NCBI RefSeq assembly: GCF_900996225.1
Contig: NZ_CAAJGL010000090.1
Coordinates: 701,481-765,480, forward strand
Length of the DNA: 64,000 nt
From: Paraburkholderia sp. BCC1884
GTDB taxonomy: Bacteria > Pseudomonadota > Gammaproteobacteria > Burkholderiales > Burkholderiaceae
Direction: 5' to 3'
Part shown: positions 36,615-44,940 of the stretch, one piece after another
Numbering within the stretch: position 1 is the stretch's first letter
How the letters are laid out: the number at the start of each line of letters is the position of its first letter
The notes under the pieces: model-generated
Database searches by the model: none
What the model saw: the letters and a program-made list of their open reading frames with translations, nothing else
What the model was told of the DNA's origin: nothing
Position numbers and translations under genes: made by a program

Positions 36615-38236
36615 CGCTGCGCTCCGACGACGACTGCCGGCACGGACGTCTGCGGCAATCTGAGCAATTGCACGATCGGCACGCTGTAGTTGACGACCGT
36701 CAGGCCGATCATCAGCGCGACCCACAAGCCGAAGCTGTTGAGCGCGGCGGGCACGCGTTCCACCGGTTGCACCGCGCTCGCGAAGCGGAAGGCCTGTTGC
36801 TGCACCACCGGCCCGAATTGCGATTTCGCGAGGATGTAGACGAACAGCACGCCGGACACCACCAGAATCAATCCGCCCACCGCCGACATACCTACCCAGA
36901 ATGCCTGCGACTGCAAGCCCAGCGCGTTGTAGTCGTAGTAGGCCATGCGGCGCGGCGCGCCGAGCAGGCCGACGTAGTGCCACGGCAGCGTCACCACCAT
37001 CATGCCGACGAACCACAGCCATAACTGCGTGCGCACCAGCCTCGCCGACACGATCGCGCGGCCGGTCAATTGCGGCCACAACTCGTAAGCAATCGCGAAG
37101 TACATGATGACGATCGCACCGCCGAAAATCAGATGGAAGTGCCCTGTCACCCACTGCGTGTTATGCACCGTCGAGTTCAACTGATAGCTCATGTTGATGA
37201 GCCCGCCCGCGCCGCCGAGTCCGAGCATCACGAATGAAAACGCGATTACCAGCATCATCGGGTTTTGCCACGGCAGCGCGGTCAGCCAGCCGAATGCGCC
37301 TTTGCCGCCGCGCAACCTGCCGGCGATTTCCACCGATGCGCAAATCGTAAAGACCGTCAGCAGCGTCGGCACCGACACCATGCCCGTGAACACTGCATGC
37401 AGGAACTTGAAGCCCGAGCCGACCTGCGGGTCGGCGAACAGATGGTGGATGCCGATCGGCATCGCGAAGACGAGGAACAGGATGAACGACACACGCGCCA
37501 TCGAATCGCTGTAAAGCCGTCCGCCGATCGCGCGCGGCACCAGCGTGTAGTAAGCGATATAAGCGGGAATCAGCCAGAAGTAGACGATCGCATGGAGCGT
37601 CCACGAAAACAGGATGCGGGAGAGACCGGCGTCGATCGTATTGGTGAGGCCGAAGGCGACCGGCAGAATCTGGAACAGGATTTCGAGCGCCGCGCCGACG
37701 GCGGTCCACGCCCACAGATAAGCGCCTGCCACGTTGGCGAACATCGCCAGCGGCACCGCTTTGCCGGGATTGGCGCGCTTCCATATGCGCAGATTCACGT
37801 GCATCAGCGCGACCCAGATCCACGAGCCGACCACCACCAGCACCACACCGAGGTAATAAAACGGACTGCCGATCATCGGCGGATAGAAGGTGTACAGCAC
37901 CGAAGCCTGGCCGAGCGCCACCGGGATCACGGCCATCACCGCGCCGACGGCGAGCATGATGAGCGCGGCCCACGCCCACTTGAGACCGACGAGGCGCTGC
38001 GCCAGCGCAAGCTCGACGATCGCATAGCCGAAGCCCATCGAAACCAGCGTGGGCAATACATAGGCCATCACCGTGCCGTGCGCGGTCACCGAGCGGTAAT
38101 ACAACTCGGGGTCGCCGACCCACGGCAGTAATGGACTGCGCACCAGCATCTGCCAGGCGCCCAGCAACAACGCGATCAGAAACGCAATGAAGGCGAGCCA
38201 GAAATGCGCGAGAACGAGTCGCTTAGCGTGAAACAC
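36611..38236 (-). CDS. B-family (ba3-like) heme-copper oxidase subunit I
   Basis: Catalytic subunit that reduces O2 to water and pumps protons. The 541-residue protein has about 13-14 membrane helices. Key residues: H53 (low-spin heme, AHGTVMAYV), H215 and Y219 (TLHAIVY, the His-Tyr cross-link of the CuB site), H264/H265 (CuB) and H366/H368 (heme ligands, GHFHLIFGG). The HAIVY rather than HPEVY motif and the lack of the A-family glutamate place it with ba3-type oxidases, which usually have high O2 affinity. It overlaps subunit II by 14 bases upstream and the diheme cytochrome by four downstream. Confidence 0.93.
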   Translation of the reverse strand: MFHAKRLVLAHFWLAFIAFLIALLLGAWQMLVRSPLLPWVGDPELYYRSVTAHGTVMAYVLPTLVSMGFGYAIVELALAQRLVGLKWAWAALIMLAVGAVMAVIPVALGQASVLYTFYPPMIGSPFYYLGVVLVVVGSWIWVALMHVNLRIWKRANPGKAVPLAMFANVAGAYLWAWTAVGAALEILFQILPVAFGLTNTIDAGLSRILFSWTLHAIVYFWLIPAYIAYYTLVPRAIGGRLYSDSMARVSFILFLVFAMPIGIHHLFADPQVGSGFKFLHAVFTGMVSVPTLLTVFTICASVEIAGRLRGGKGAFGWLTALPWQNPMMLVIAFSFVMLGLGGAGGLINMSYQLNSTVHNTQWVTGHFHLIFGGAIVIMYFAIAYELWPQLTGRAIVSARLVRTQLWLWFVGMMVVTLPWHYVGLLGAPRRMAYYDYNALGLQSQAFWVGMSAVGGLILVVSGVLFVYILAKSQFGPVVQQQAFRFASAVQPVERVPAALNSFGLWVALMIGLTVVNYSVPIVQLLRLPQTSVPAVVVGAQR

Positions 38237-38795
38237 AGCTCAGCCTCCGTGATTGTCGGGCCTGCTCGAAGAAGGTGGCTTTGTCGATCACCTTGACGTG
38301 TGCCCACATGGTCTGATGACCGAAGCCGCAGAACTCGTGGCAGGGCATGGTGTGATCGGCGGGCGTATCGAAACGCGTGTTGAGTGTCGACACGTAGCCG
38401 GGCACGACCATCGTGTTGATGTTGGTGTCGGTGACGAGCAGACCGTGCACGACGTCGGCGCTGGTGGTGCGGATCGTGATCGGCGTATCGGCGGGCACCA
38501 GCAGACATTGCGGCGTGAACGAGTACTGCTGCGCGATAAAGCGCACGACCACCGAGCCGTCCGGTTCCACCGCGCTGCCGAGATTGTCTTCGACGAATTC
38601 GCCGGACAGTTGCAGTCGCGTCGGGTCGATCGTCTCGACGCGGGAGGGCGGCATCATCGCCCAATGCAGCCCGGAGAACACGATGACCACCAGCATCAGG
38701 ACGATCAGCCCAGTGGCGAAAATGGCCCAGCGGCGCTCGGCGCGTAAGGCGACCGCGTGGCCGCTTCCCGGTTGATGATTGGAATCTGTCGACAT
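38223..38795 (-). CDS. Heme-copper oxidase subunit II (CuA)
   Basis: A 190-residue protein with one N-terminal membrane helix (residues ~24-46) and a cupredoxin domain carrying the CuA site: H117, C152, C156, H160 and M163 (CHEFCGFGHQTM). It accepts electrons from cytochrome c. The single helix, as in ba3 subunit II, matches the small upstream subunit that supplies the missing second helix. It starts two bases after that gene's stop and overlaps subunit I by 14 bases. Confidence 0.93.
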   Translation of the reverse strand: MSTDSNHQPGSGHAVALRAERRWAIFATGLIVLMLVVIVFSGLHWAMMPPSRVETIDPTRLQLSGEFVEDNLGSAVEPDGSVVVRFIAQQYSFTPQCLLVPADTPITIRTTSADVVHGLLVTDTNINTMVVPGYVSTLNTRFDTPADHTMPCHEFCGFGHQTMWAHVKVIDKATFFEQARQSRRLSCVSR

Positions 38796-38797
38796 GA

Positions 38798-38974
38798 TCA
38801 GTGAACGACGCCGCGCGGCAGAAAGACGAGGAAGTAGAAGCCGAACCAGATCGCCATGACGATCAGCGTGGCGACTCCGGCCACCGCGATCGCGCCATGC
38901 GGGCCCTCGGCGACGACGCGCTCCACTTCCTCATCCGTTGGCGGGGCCGCGCTGCGGGTATCGTTCGCTTCCAT
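38798..38974 (-). CDS. Small one-helix oxidase subunit (subunit IIa-like)
   Basis: A 58-residue protein starting MEANDTRSAAPPTDEEVERV, with one hydrophobic helix at residues ~28-52 (IAVAGVATLIVMAIWFGFYF) and ending LPRGVVH. In Thermus ba3 oxidase a separate small subunit IIa fills the place of the second helix of subunit II, and this protein has the right size, topology and position directly before subunit II (TGA-TC-ATG). It starts 24 bases after the triheme cytochrome stop; GGAGAACC lies upstream. The amphipathic N-terminal 25 residues are longer than in Thermus. Function as subunit IIa is inferred. Confidence 0.85.
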   Translation of the reverse strand: MEANDTRSAAPPTDEEVERVVAEGPHGAIAVAGVATLIVMAIWFGFYFLVFLPRGVVH

Positions 38975-38998
38975 CTAGAGGTTCTCCAGTGCGGCGGT

Positions 38999-40348
38999 TC
39001 AATGCAGCGGGGCCTTGCGCAACTCGTTGACTTCACGCGCGTTCACGGGCTGGCCGTGATTGCCCCAGGCCGTGCGGATATACGTGACGACGGCCGCCGC
39101 GTCGGTGTCGCTCAACTCCTGGCCGAACGGCGGCATGCCGTACGGCTCCGGATTGCGCATGGTGCCGGGCGGAAAACCGCCGTTGAGCACGATCCGGATC
39201 GGGTTGACGGCGGAATCCATTTCGATCGACTGATTGCCCGCGAGCGGCGGGTAATGCTGCGGCTGGCCTTCGCCCTTGGCGCCGTGACACAGCGCGCACT
39301 TGTCAGCGTAGATCTTTTCGCCGAGCGCGAACACGTTGGTGTTGGTCGGCGCGGACGGCCCGGACTTGCGGCCGCGATTGTCGGGCAAGGTCTTGAGGTA
39401 GACGGCCATCGCCTTGACGTCGGCTTCGGTCATGTACTGGAGGCTGTGATAGGTCACTTCGGCCATCGGGCCATACACTGCGCCGCGATCGGAAATACCC
39501 GCCTGCAACAGGTCGACGATGTCCTTGATGCTCCAGTCGCCGAGGCCGCCGTCCTTGTCGGAAGTCAGCGAGGGCGCGTACCAGTTCTGCACCGGAATCA
39601 GGCCGCCCGCGAACTGCTCGCTTTGCGACGAACCGCCGAGCATATTGATCTTGGTGTGGCACATGGTGCAGTGGCCGAGGCCGTCGACCAGATACGCGCC
39701 GCGATTCCACTCGACCGATCTGGTCGGATCGGGCTGATACTCGCCCTCGCGGAAGTACAGTGTGCGCCAGCCGTACAGCAGCTTGCGCTGGTTATACGGA
39801 AAGCGCAGCGTGTGCTTGTGATTTGGCTCGCGCACCGGCGTCACGGTCTTCAGATAGGCGAAGATCGCGTTCGAGTCGTCGCGCGTGACTTTGGTGTATT
39901 GGGCGATCGGCATCGCCGGGTAGATCAGTGTGCCGTCCGGGGTGCGGCCGGTGCGCATCATCTTGAAGAACGCCGCTTCGCTCCAGCTGCCGATGCCGTA
40001 TTGCGCGTCCGGCGTGATGTTCGGCGAATACAGCGTGCCGAACGGCGTTTCCATCGCGAGACCGCCGGCGAACAGTTTGCCGCGAGGCGCGGTATGGCAG
40101 GCCACGCAGTCGCCCGCGCGCGCCAGGTATTCGCCGCGTTTGACGACGTCGGGACGCGTGTCGGCGATCGATGCCGAGGCGGCGGTCGTAGGCGGTGCGA
40201 CCTCGGCGGCGTGGGCATCGGCGATCAGCCACGCGTGAGGCGCCTGCGCGAGCCGTGCGCCGCCCGCCACGATCAGAGCCGTCGCGGCCACGAGCGACAG
40301 CGCGCGCAACGCGCGAAAACGTCCCAGCGAGCGAAGGATCGGCTTCAT
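38999..40348 (-). CDS. Triheme cytochrome c (alcohol/gluconate dehydrogenase cytochrome-subunit type)
   Basis: A 449-residue exported protein. A signal peptide or membrane anchor (residues ~12-48, ending near DAHAAEV) is followed by three cytochrome c domains with heme sites CVACH (81-85), CTMCH (227-231) and CALCH (351-355). The domain spacing and motifs such as GEYLARAGDC and GAYLVDGLGHC match cytochrome subunits of membrane alcohol, gluconate and sorbitol dehydrogenases. No dehydrogenase gene is adjacent; instead it lies in the oxidase operon, so it may feed electrons from a distant enzyme or from quinol-derived carriers. Its ATG overlaps the upstream cytochrome stop by four bases. Confidence 0.9.
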   Translation of the reverse strand: MKPILRSLGRFRALRALSLVAATALIVAGGARLAQAPHAWLIADAHAAEVAPPTTAASASIADTRPDVVKRGEYLARAGDCVACHTAPRGKLFAGGLAMETPFGTLYSPNITPDAQYGIGSWSEAAFFKMMRTGRTPDGTLIYPAMPIAQYTKVTRDDSNAIFAYLKTVTPVREPNHKHTLRFPYNQRKLLYGWRTLYFREGEYQPDPTRSVEWNRGAYLVDGLGHCTMCHTKINMLGGSSQSEQFAGGLIPVQNWYAPSLTSDKDGGLGDWSIKDIVDLLQAGISDRGAVYGPMAEVTYHSLQYMTEADVKAMAVYLKTLPDNRGRKSGPSAPTNTNVFALGEKIYADKCALCHGAKGEGQPQHYPPLAGNQSIEMDSAVNPIRIVLNGGFPPGTMRNPEPYGMPPFGQELSDTDAAAVVTYIRTAWGNHGQPVNAREVNELRKAPLH

Positions 40349-41061
40349 TGCGGTTGGCTCCCGCAGGCGAGGGGTAGCCGTTCCGCCGATGCCGGCGCGG
40401 GACGCGGATCGGCCGGGCGCGGTTGACGCGCGAGCCAGCTCGATACGGCGGTGATGTCCTTGTCGCTCAGCTTGACCGCGATTGAATGCATGCAGTCCGG
40501 CGCGAGCGCATGGCGCGTGCCCGAGCGCCAGGTGCCCATCTGTCCGGCGATATAGCTCGCGTGCAAACCGAGCAAGCCGGGAATGCCGGGCTGCTTGCCC
40601 GTCATGCTGGCTCCGTGACAGGCGATGCATGCCGGTATCTTGCGCGCCGCGTCGCCTTGCGTGACGAGCCGCTGTCCCGCAGCGAGCACCGCTGGTGCCA
40701 CGTTGCTGTTATCGGCGTTCGGATAGGGCGGCTGCAGATCGGCGAAGTATTGGCTGATCTTGCGCAGATAGTCGTCGGGCAGGAAGGCAAGCAGATAGCC
40801 CATCGGCGGATAGGTACGGCCGCCGTCGCGGAAGGCGCTCAGCTGATTGAACAGATAGTCGGCGGGTTTCCCGGCAATGCGCGGAAAGTAATCGTTGTTC
40901 AGGCCTTGGCCCTGCACGCCGTGGCATGAGGTGCAGGCGCGCACGCGCTCGTCCATCGCCGAGGGCATGGCCGTGGACGTGTCGCCGGCGGCGACGGCCA
41001 TGCCGCTCCACACGACGTAAAACGCAAATAGAACCGAAGATCCAATAGCTTTACGTTGCAC
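40345..41061 (-). CDS. Diheme cytochrome c4-type protein
   Basis: A 238-residue exported protein with a signal peptide (residues 1-25, ending AVAAGD) and two c-type heme sites, CTSCH (43-47) and CIACH (145-149). The internal repeat, with GVQGQGLNNDYFPRIAGK and GKQPGIPGLLGLH, is typical of cytochrome c4. First gene of the six-gene oxidase operon, it probably shuttles electrons in the periplasm to the CuA subunit. It is coupled to the triheme gene by a 4-base overlap. Confidence 0.92.
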   Translation of the reverse strand: MQRKAIGSSVLFAFYVVWSGMAVAAGDTSTAMPSAMDERVRACTSCHGVQGQGLNNDYFPRIAGKPADYLFNQLSAFRDGGRTYPPMGYLLAFLPDDYLRKISQYFADLQPPYPNADNSNVAPAVLAAGQRLVTQGDAARKIPACIACHGASMTGKQPGIPGLLGLHASYIAGQMGTWRSGTRHALAPDCMHSIAVKLSDKDITAVSSWLARQPRPADPRPAPASAERLPLACGSQPQ

Positions 41062-41557
41062 GCGAAGCCTCGTTGGGGAACGTTCTTTGTTCTCGATTAT
41101 TTCTCGTGCATCGGTTCGGCGATCGTGACGGGATCTCGCGAACGCTGCACGACGGCTCTGCCAGAAATTCTTTTATGACGACTGCAAAACCAGCAAATCG
41201 AAACAGACTTTTTCTGAATGGCGAGGCAGGGGAAGCTACGGCGATGCAATTGCTTTAAAAAAACAATGATCTGCCTGAATGCGCCGATGGGCGGCGGCTT
41301 TCGGGCTGCGCGATTAACGCCTGAAACGTTCAGCAGCGAGTAGGAGGTTGCAGGAATTCAGCCGGTCCGTCAATAGCAAACAGAACGTTGAATCGCCGCG
41401 ATACCAGATCATCATAGACGCCGGTGAGAGCCCTTTCAATATTTCCCTCGCGCGTCATTTGAGGTGTGCTGATCATAAGTCGCGATTGTGATTGTTTGAT
41501 GTGACAGTGTGCGCTCGGCTTCCATGTCGTGTGAGTTGTTGGCCGATAAAAGCAGCT
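41062..41557. other. 496-bp gap upstream of the oxidase operon
   Basis: No conserved gene was seen. The region must hold the oxidase-operon promoter. No clear FNR/Anr dyad (TTGAT-N4-ATCAA) or sigma-54 -24/-12 element was found on either strand. It includes an AT-rich tract near 41240-41270. Confidence 0.5.
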
Positions 41558-42445
41558 TCAGCTGAACAGGCGCATCAAAGCCGTGCGTGCGTTGCTGACG
41601 CGTTCGCTTTCGCCGATTCTTCCCGGCAGCAGATGAAACTCCACGGTGGGCAACACCGGCAAGCCGACGGCGGCCGGGCAGGCCACCACGCCGTCGCCGA
41701 TCGACGATTCGTTCAGGCAGGAGATGCCGAGCCCGGCTTTCAACGCCAGCTGCAAACCGGCCACGCCGGAGGCGGAATGCGAGACCAGATAAGGCACCTT
41801 GTGCTCGTCGAGCAGCTTCACGACAAACCGCTGTAGCTGGCAACTCGACGGCAGCAGAACCAGCGGGTACGGCGTGACCGGGCGCGGGCTTGCATCGGCT
41901 GCGCGCACCCAGATCAGCTTCTCGCGCCTCACCACGGTGCTCGGTGCGCTGGCCCGCCGGCTGACGCCGCGAGTGCCGTCCGTGACGAGCCGTAGTGAGA
42001 GCCCGATGTCGAACGAGGCGTCGTCGCCGGCGCTGCTGTCGATCACCGCGCTCGGCAAGACGGTGACGTGCAGTTTCAGGCGCGGGTGCTGCTCCGAAAA
42101 CGTTTTGAGAATGCGCGCGATATCGTGCGGCCGGTAGTAATCGGTGATGGCGATGCGCAATTCGCCGTCGAGCGAGCGGCCCTGCAGGTCTTCGAAGGCC
42201 GCTTCGCTCATCGCGATGATGCGGCGCGCGTGCTCCAGCAGGCGGCTGCCGGCAGGCGTGGCGCTCACGCCCTGCTTACTGCGCACGAAGAGCGGCTGGC
42301 CGGCGCGTTCCTCGAGCTTCTTCAACTGTTCGCTCACCGACGACTGCGAGAGAAAAACGCGCTCCGCACCCGCCGAGACGCTGCCCGATTCGGCGACGGC
42401 GATAAAAGTCCGCAATTGCGTGAGGTCAAATCCGCGTTGGCTCAT
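41558..42445 (-). CDS. LysR-family transcriptional regulator
   Basis: A 295-residue regulator. The N-terminal winged HTH (residues ~6-65, FIAVAESGSVSAGAERVFLS then SSVSEQLKKLEERAGQPLF) is followed by a periplasmic-binding-protein-like effector domain (residues ~90-290). Divergent from an MFS gene 95 bases away, it is likely the regulator of that transporter. Effector unknown. The C-terminal domain has a Ser-rich insert (SRRASAPSTVV). Confidence 0.9.
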   Translation of the reverse strand: MSQRGFDLTQLRTFIAVAESGSVSAGAERVFLSQSSVSEQLKKLEERAGQPLFVRSKQGVSATPAGSRLLEHARRIIAMSEAAFEDLQGRSLDGELRIAITDYYRPHDIARILKTFSEQHPRLKLHVTVLPSAVIDSSAGDDASFDIGLSLRLVTDGTRGVSRRASAPSTVVRREKLIWVRAADASPRPVTPYPLVLLPSSCQLQRFVVKLLDEHKVPYLVSHSASGVAGLQLALKAGLGISCLNESSIGDGVVACPAAVGLPVLPTVEFHLLPGRIGESERVSNARTALMRLFS

Positions 42446-42457
42446 GATTCGTCATAC

Positions 42458-42498
42458 CCGATGGAAGTCATCTGAATTTCCGGCTTTTCCGATGGAAA
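42458..42498. promoter_or_regulatory. Candidate LysR operator: repeat CCGATGGAA plus dyad
   Basis: CCGATGGAA occurs at 42458-42466 and again at 42489-42497, 31 bases (about three helical turns) apart. The second copy lies inside the palindrome TTTCC-GAT-GGAAA (42486-42498). Both are in the 95-bp gap between the LysR gene and its divergent MFS neighbour. Confidence 0.45.
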
Positions 42499-42540
42499 GC
42501 ACCGCCGTAGGATAACTCCAGAATCTTTGCGGAGGGTGTC

Positions 42541-43881
42541 ATGAATAACCAATCGGATACGGCGTGGAAGTCCACGGACGTGCGCGGGGCGAGTCATCGA
42601 TGGAAAGTGTTGGGTGTGGGCTTTGCCGCGAACGCAAGTTTTTCCGCCGCGTTCTCGGGGATTCCGACGACCGCGGTTTTCTTGCGTTCGGGCTATCACC
42701 TGGATAACGGCGCGTTGGGTCTGGTCCTCGGCATGCTGGGGCTCGGCATTGCGGTCAGCGAATTGCCGTGGGGTCTGCTGACCGACCGCTGGGGCGATCG
42801 TCGCGTGCTCTTGCTGGGCCTGCTTTCGACGGCTGCCGCGCTTGGCGGCCTAGCCGTGTTCGCGGCGCCGTCGGGCGCGCATGTGCCGGGCGTGACGACG
42901 CTTGCGCTCGGGCTATTGCTGGTCGGCCTGCTCGGCGGCAGCGTGAACGGTTCGAGCGGTCGCGCGGTGATGGCGTGGTTTCGCGAAGGCGAACGCGGTC
43001 TCGCCATGAGCATTCGCCAGACGGCGGTGCCCGCGGGGGGTGGGCTGGGCGCATTGGTGTTGCCTGTCCTCGCGTCGCGGTTCGGCTTTGGCAGCGCTTA
43101 CTGCGTGCTGGCGCTGGCGTGCGCGTTGACGGCGGGTTTCGCGTGGCATTGGTTGCACGAACCGGCGCATGTCGAGGCCGAGGCGCGCGGCCAACGGGAT
43201 ACGCAAAACGAGCAACCGGGTCGGCGCGCAGCGGCGGCCAATGTTGCGTCGCGTCGCGCTTCGCCGCTACGCGACATCCGGATCTGGCGCGTGGCGCTCG
43301 GCGCGGGCGCATTGTGCGTACCGCAGCTTGCCGTCGTCACTTTCGGCACGGTGTTTCTGCATGACTTCAGCCGAGCCGGCGTGCTGGCAATCAGCGTGAC
43401 CATGGCCGCAGTGCAAACTGGCGCTGCGGTCGCGCGGGTCTGGAGCGGCAGCTGGACCGACCGGCGCGGCAACCGTCGCGGCTACATGCGCGCCTGCAGT
43501 TTGCTCACCGCGGTTCTGTTCGCCTCGCTCGCACTGGTGACGGGCGTGGCCGGCATGCATCACGCGGCGATGACCACGGTGTTCGCGCTGATGATCGTAC
43601 TGGGCGGCGTGAGCGCATCGGCCTGGCACGGCGTCGCTTTCACCGAACTCGCTACTCTGGCGGGCACGAACCGCGCGGGCACGGCGCTGGCGATCGGCAA
43701 CACTTGCGTGTTTCTCACGCTTTTCGTGACACCGCTGGCGATTCCGCTGTTGTTGCGCCTCGGCTCGTGGCCGATGGTGTGGGCCGTGGCGAGCGTATGC
43801 GCCTTGATCGCGCTGCCGGTTTTTCCTCGTCCGGCACGTGCTGTCGAACTCAGCGGGTCGCGCGCATATGACGCCACGTAG
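42541..43881 (+). CDS. MFS transporter, LysR-linked
   Basis: A 446-residue, 12-helix carrier. Motif A is in the helix 2-3 loop (LLTDRWGDRRVLLLG) and is echoed in the second half (SGSWTDRRGNRRGYM). A polar, Arg/Glu-rich central loop (residues ~205-240) separates the halves. GGAGGG precedes the ATG. Substrate unknown; the divergent LysR suggests induction by a small organic compound. Confidence 0.88.
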   Translation: MNNQSDTAWKSTDVRGASHRWKVLGVGFAANASFSAAFSGIPTTAVFLRSGYHLDNGALGLVLGMLGLGIAVSELPWGLLTDRWGDRRVLLLGLLSTAAALGGLAVFAAPSGAHVPGVTTLALGLLLVGLLGGSVNGSSGRAVMAWFREGERGLAMSIRQTAVPAGGGLGALVLPVLASRFGFGSAYCVLALACALTAGFAWHWLHEPAHVEAEARGQRDTQNEQPGRRAAAANVASRRASPLRDIRIWRVALGAGALCVPQLAVVTFGTVFLHDFSRAGVLAISVTMAAVQTGAAVARVWSGSWTDRRGNRRGYMRACSLLTAVLFASLALVTGVAGMHHAAMTTVFALMIVLGGVSASAWHGVAFTELATLAGTNRAGTALAIGNTCVFLTLFVTPLAIPLLLRLGSWPMVWAVASVCALIALPVFPRPARAVELSGSRAYDAT

Positions 43882-44012
43882 GGGAGGGGTGAATCCGCTT
43901 CTCCCCGCTCGCAAAATAAGCGATGAAAAAAATCGAAAAATATTCAGGATGCTTAATTTAAATTTTATTTACTGGTAAGAGCCGCAGACACTCACGCGCT
44001 TCTGCGCCGGAT

Positions 44013-44026
44013 TCGGAGCGCTCCGA
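44013..44026. promoter_or_regulatory. Perfect 14-bp palindrome upstream of response regulator 1
   Basis: TCGGAGCGCTCCGA reads identically on both strands, about 108 bases before the first regulator's start. Its left half with one extra base (TTCGGAGCG) recurs upstream of the second regulator at 44833-44841, hinting at a shared operator. Confidence 0.45.
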
Positions 44027-44133
44027 TTTTCCTGCATTTGTAGCGATGATTTTATTGCCGGCCTGGCGCGCAAGTGCGCCAGGGCACATCCCCGCGTATC
44101 GGCTAATTATCCCTACAACAAGCGAGAGAAATC

Positions 44134-44802
44134 GTGGCAAGTCTTCGAATCATTCTGGCAGACGATCACCCCTTTGTTCTCCTTGGCGTGCGCGCCGCGC
44201 TGGAAGTGCGCCCTGGTGCCACCGTCGTCGGTGAGGCACTCGATCCCGCGTCGTTAATCGACATGCTCCGCAGCACGCCGTGTGACGTGCTGGTTATCGA
44301 TCTGTCGATGCCGGATCCCGCCGGCGCTGTGGAAGACGGACTCGGACTCGTCCGACGCATTCGCCGGGACTGGCCCGCCCTGCGCGTCGTGGTGATGACC
44401 ACGCTGACCAACACCGAGATTCTTCGCGCCGTCGTGTCGGACAACGCGATCAGCGTGCTCAGCAAGGCGGAGTCGATGGACGCGCTCTGGCGCGCGATCG
44501 AGGCGGGTGGCGACGGTCAAACCTATCTGGGGCACGCCGTCGTCGAAGCGCTCGCGCAGCCCGTCGCCGACGAGCGCGAGGCGCTGCCACCGCCACGTCT
44601 GTCAGGACTGCAGGCGCAGATCGTCAGATTGTTCGTGGACGGCTGCTCAATTTCGGAAATCGCGGTGGCGCTCGGTTGTCATCGCCGCACTGTCAGCCGG
44701 CAGAAGCGTGAAGCCATGATGCGACTCGGTGTTGCAAATGATCCCGGACTCTTCTCGTATGTCCGTGCAAATAAAATTCTTAATTTTGAATCGTATAGCT
44801 AA
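44134..44802 (+). CDS. RcsB/EvgA-type response regulator 1
   Basis: A 222-residue two-component output protein. The receiver domain has acidic pocket ADDHP, phospho-acceptor D56 (VLVIDLSMP), Thr in VVVMTT, and Lys in SVLSKAES. The C-terminal LuxR-type HTH is at residues ~155-215 (LSGLQAQIVRLFVDGCSISE) with the RcsB-like helix HRRTVSRQKREAMMRLG. It starts at GTG 44134 with GAGAGAA upstream. The HTH entry differs from the usual LSxREwEV (here LSGLQAQIV), so this copy is the most divergent of three. It lies in the regulator-aquaporin-kinase block. Confidence 0.92.
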   Translation: MASLRIILADDHPFVLLGVRAALEVRPGATVVGEALDPASLIDMLRSTPCDVLVIDLSMPDPAGAVEDGLGLVRRIRRDWPALRVVVMTTLTNTEILRAVVSDNAISVLSKAESMDALWRAIEAGGDGQTYLGHAVVEALAQPVADEREALPPPRLSGLQAQIVRLFVDGCSISEIAVALGCHRRTVSRQKREAMMRLGVANDPGLFSYVRANKILNFESYS

Positions 44803-44811
44803 GCAATTAAA

Positions 44812-44841
44812 TTTCGGAATGCTTCGGTATGTTTCGGAGCG
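44812..44841 (+). promoter_or_regulatory. Three TTCGG repeats at 10-bp spacing
   Basis: TTCGG occurs at 44813, 44823 and 44833, exactly one helical turn apart (ATTTCGGAATG, CTTCGGTATG, TTTCGGAGCG). It lies about 100-128 bases upstream of response regulator 2. Phased repeats of this sort are typical of cooperative response-regulator binding. Confidence 0.5.
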
Positions 44842-44940
44842 ATCTTATTTTTATTTTTCAAAAAATGCTTAATGATTGCGGAGAATCGGCTGCATCGAAT
44901 GGAGCGAAACAAAATTCAAGGAACGGAGGAGCAATAGACA

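Noticed and set aside
36615..37154. Upstream extension of the diheme cytochrome into subunit I
   Set aside because: The extension is antisense-like low-complexity sequence within a confidently assigned gene; the ATG at 36614 gives the usual 4-base overlap and a membrane helix.
38801..40426. 541-codon plus-strand frame opposite the cytochrome genes
   Set aside because: Antisense to heme-binding proteins with intact CxxCH motifs; Arg/Ala/His-rich composition is typical of a shadow frame.
41062..41557. FNR/Anr or sigma-54 site for the oxidase operon
   Set aside because: The nearest -24/-12 look-alike (TGGCAG ... TGCA) has wrong GG-GC spacing, and no TTGAT-N4-ATCAA dyad is present.
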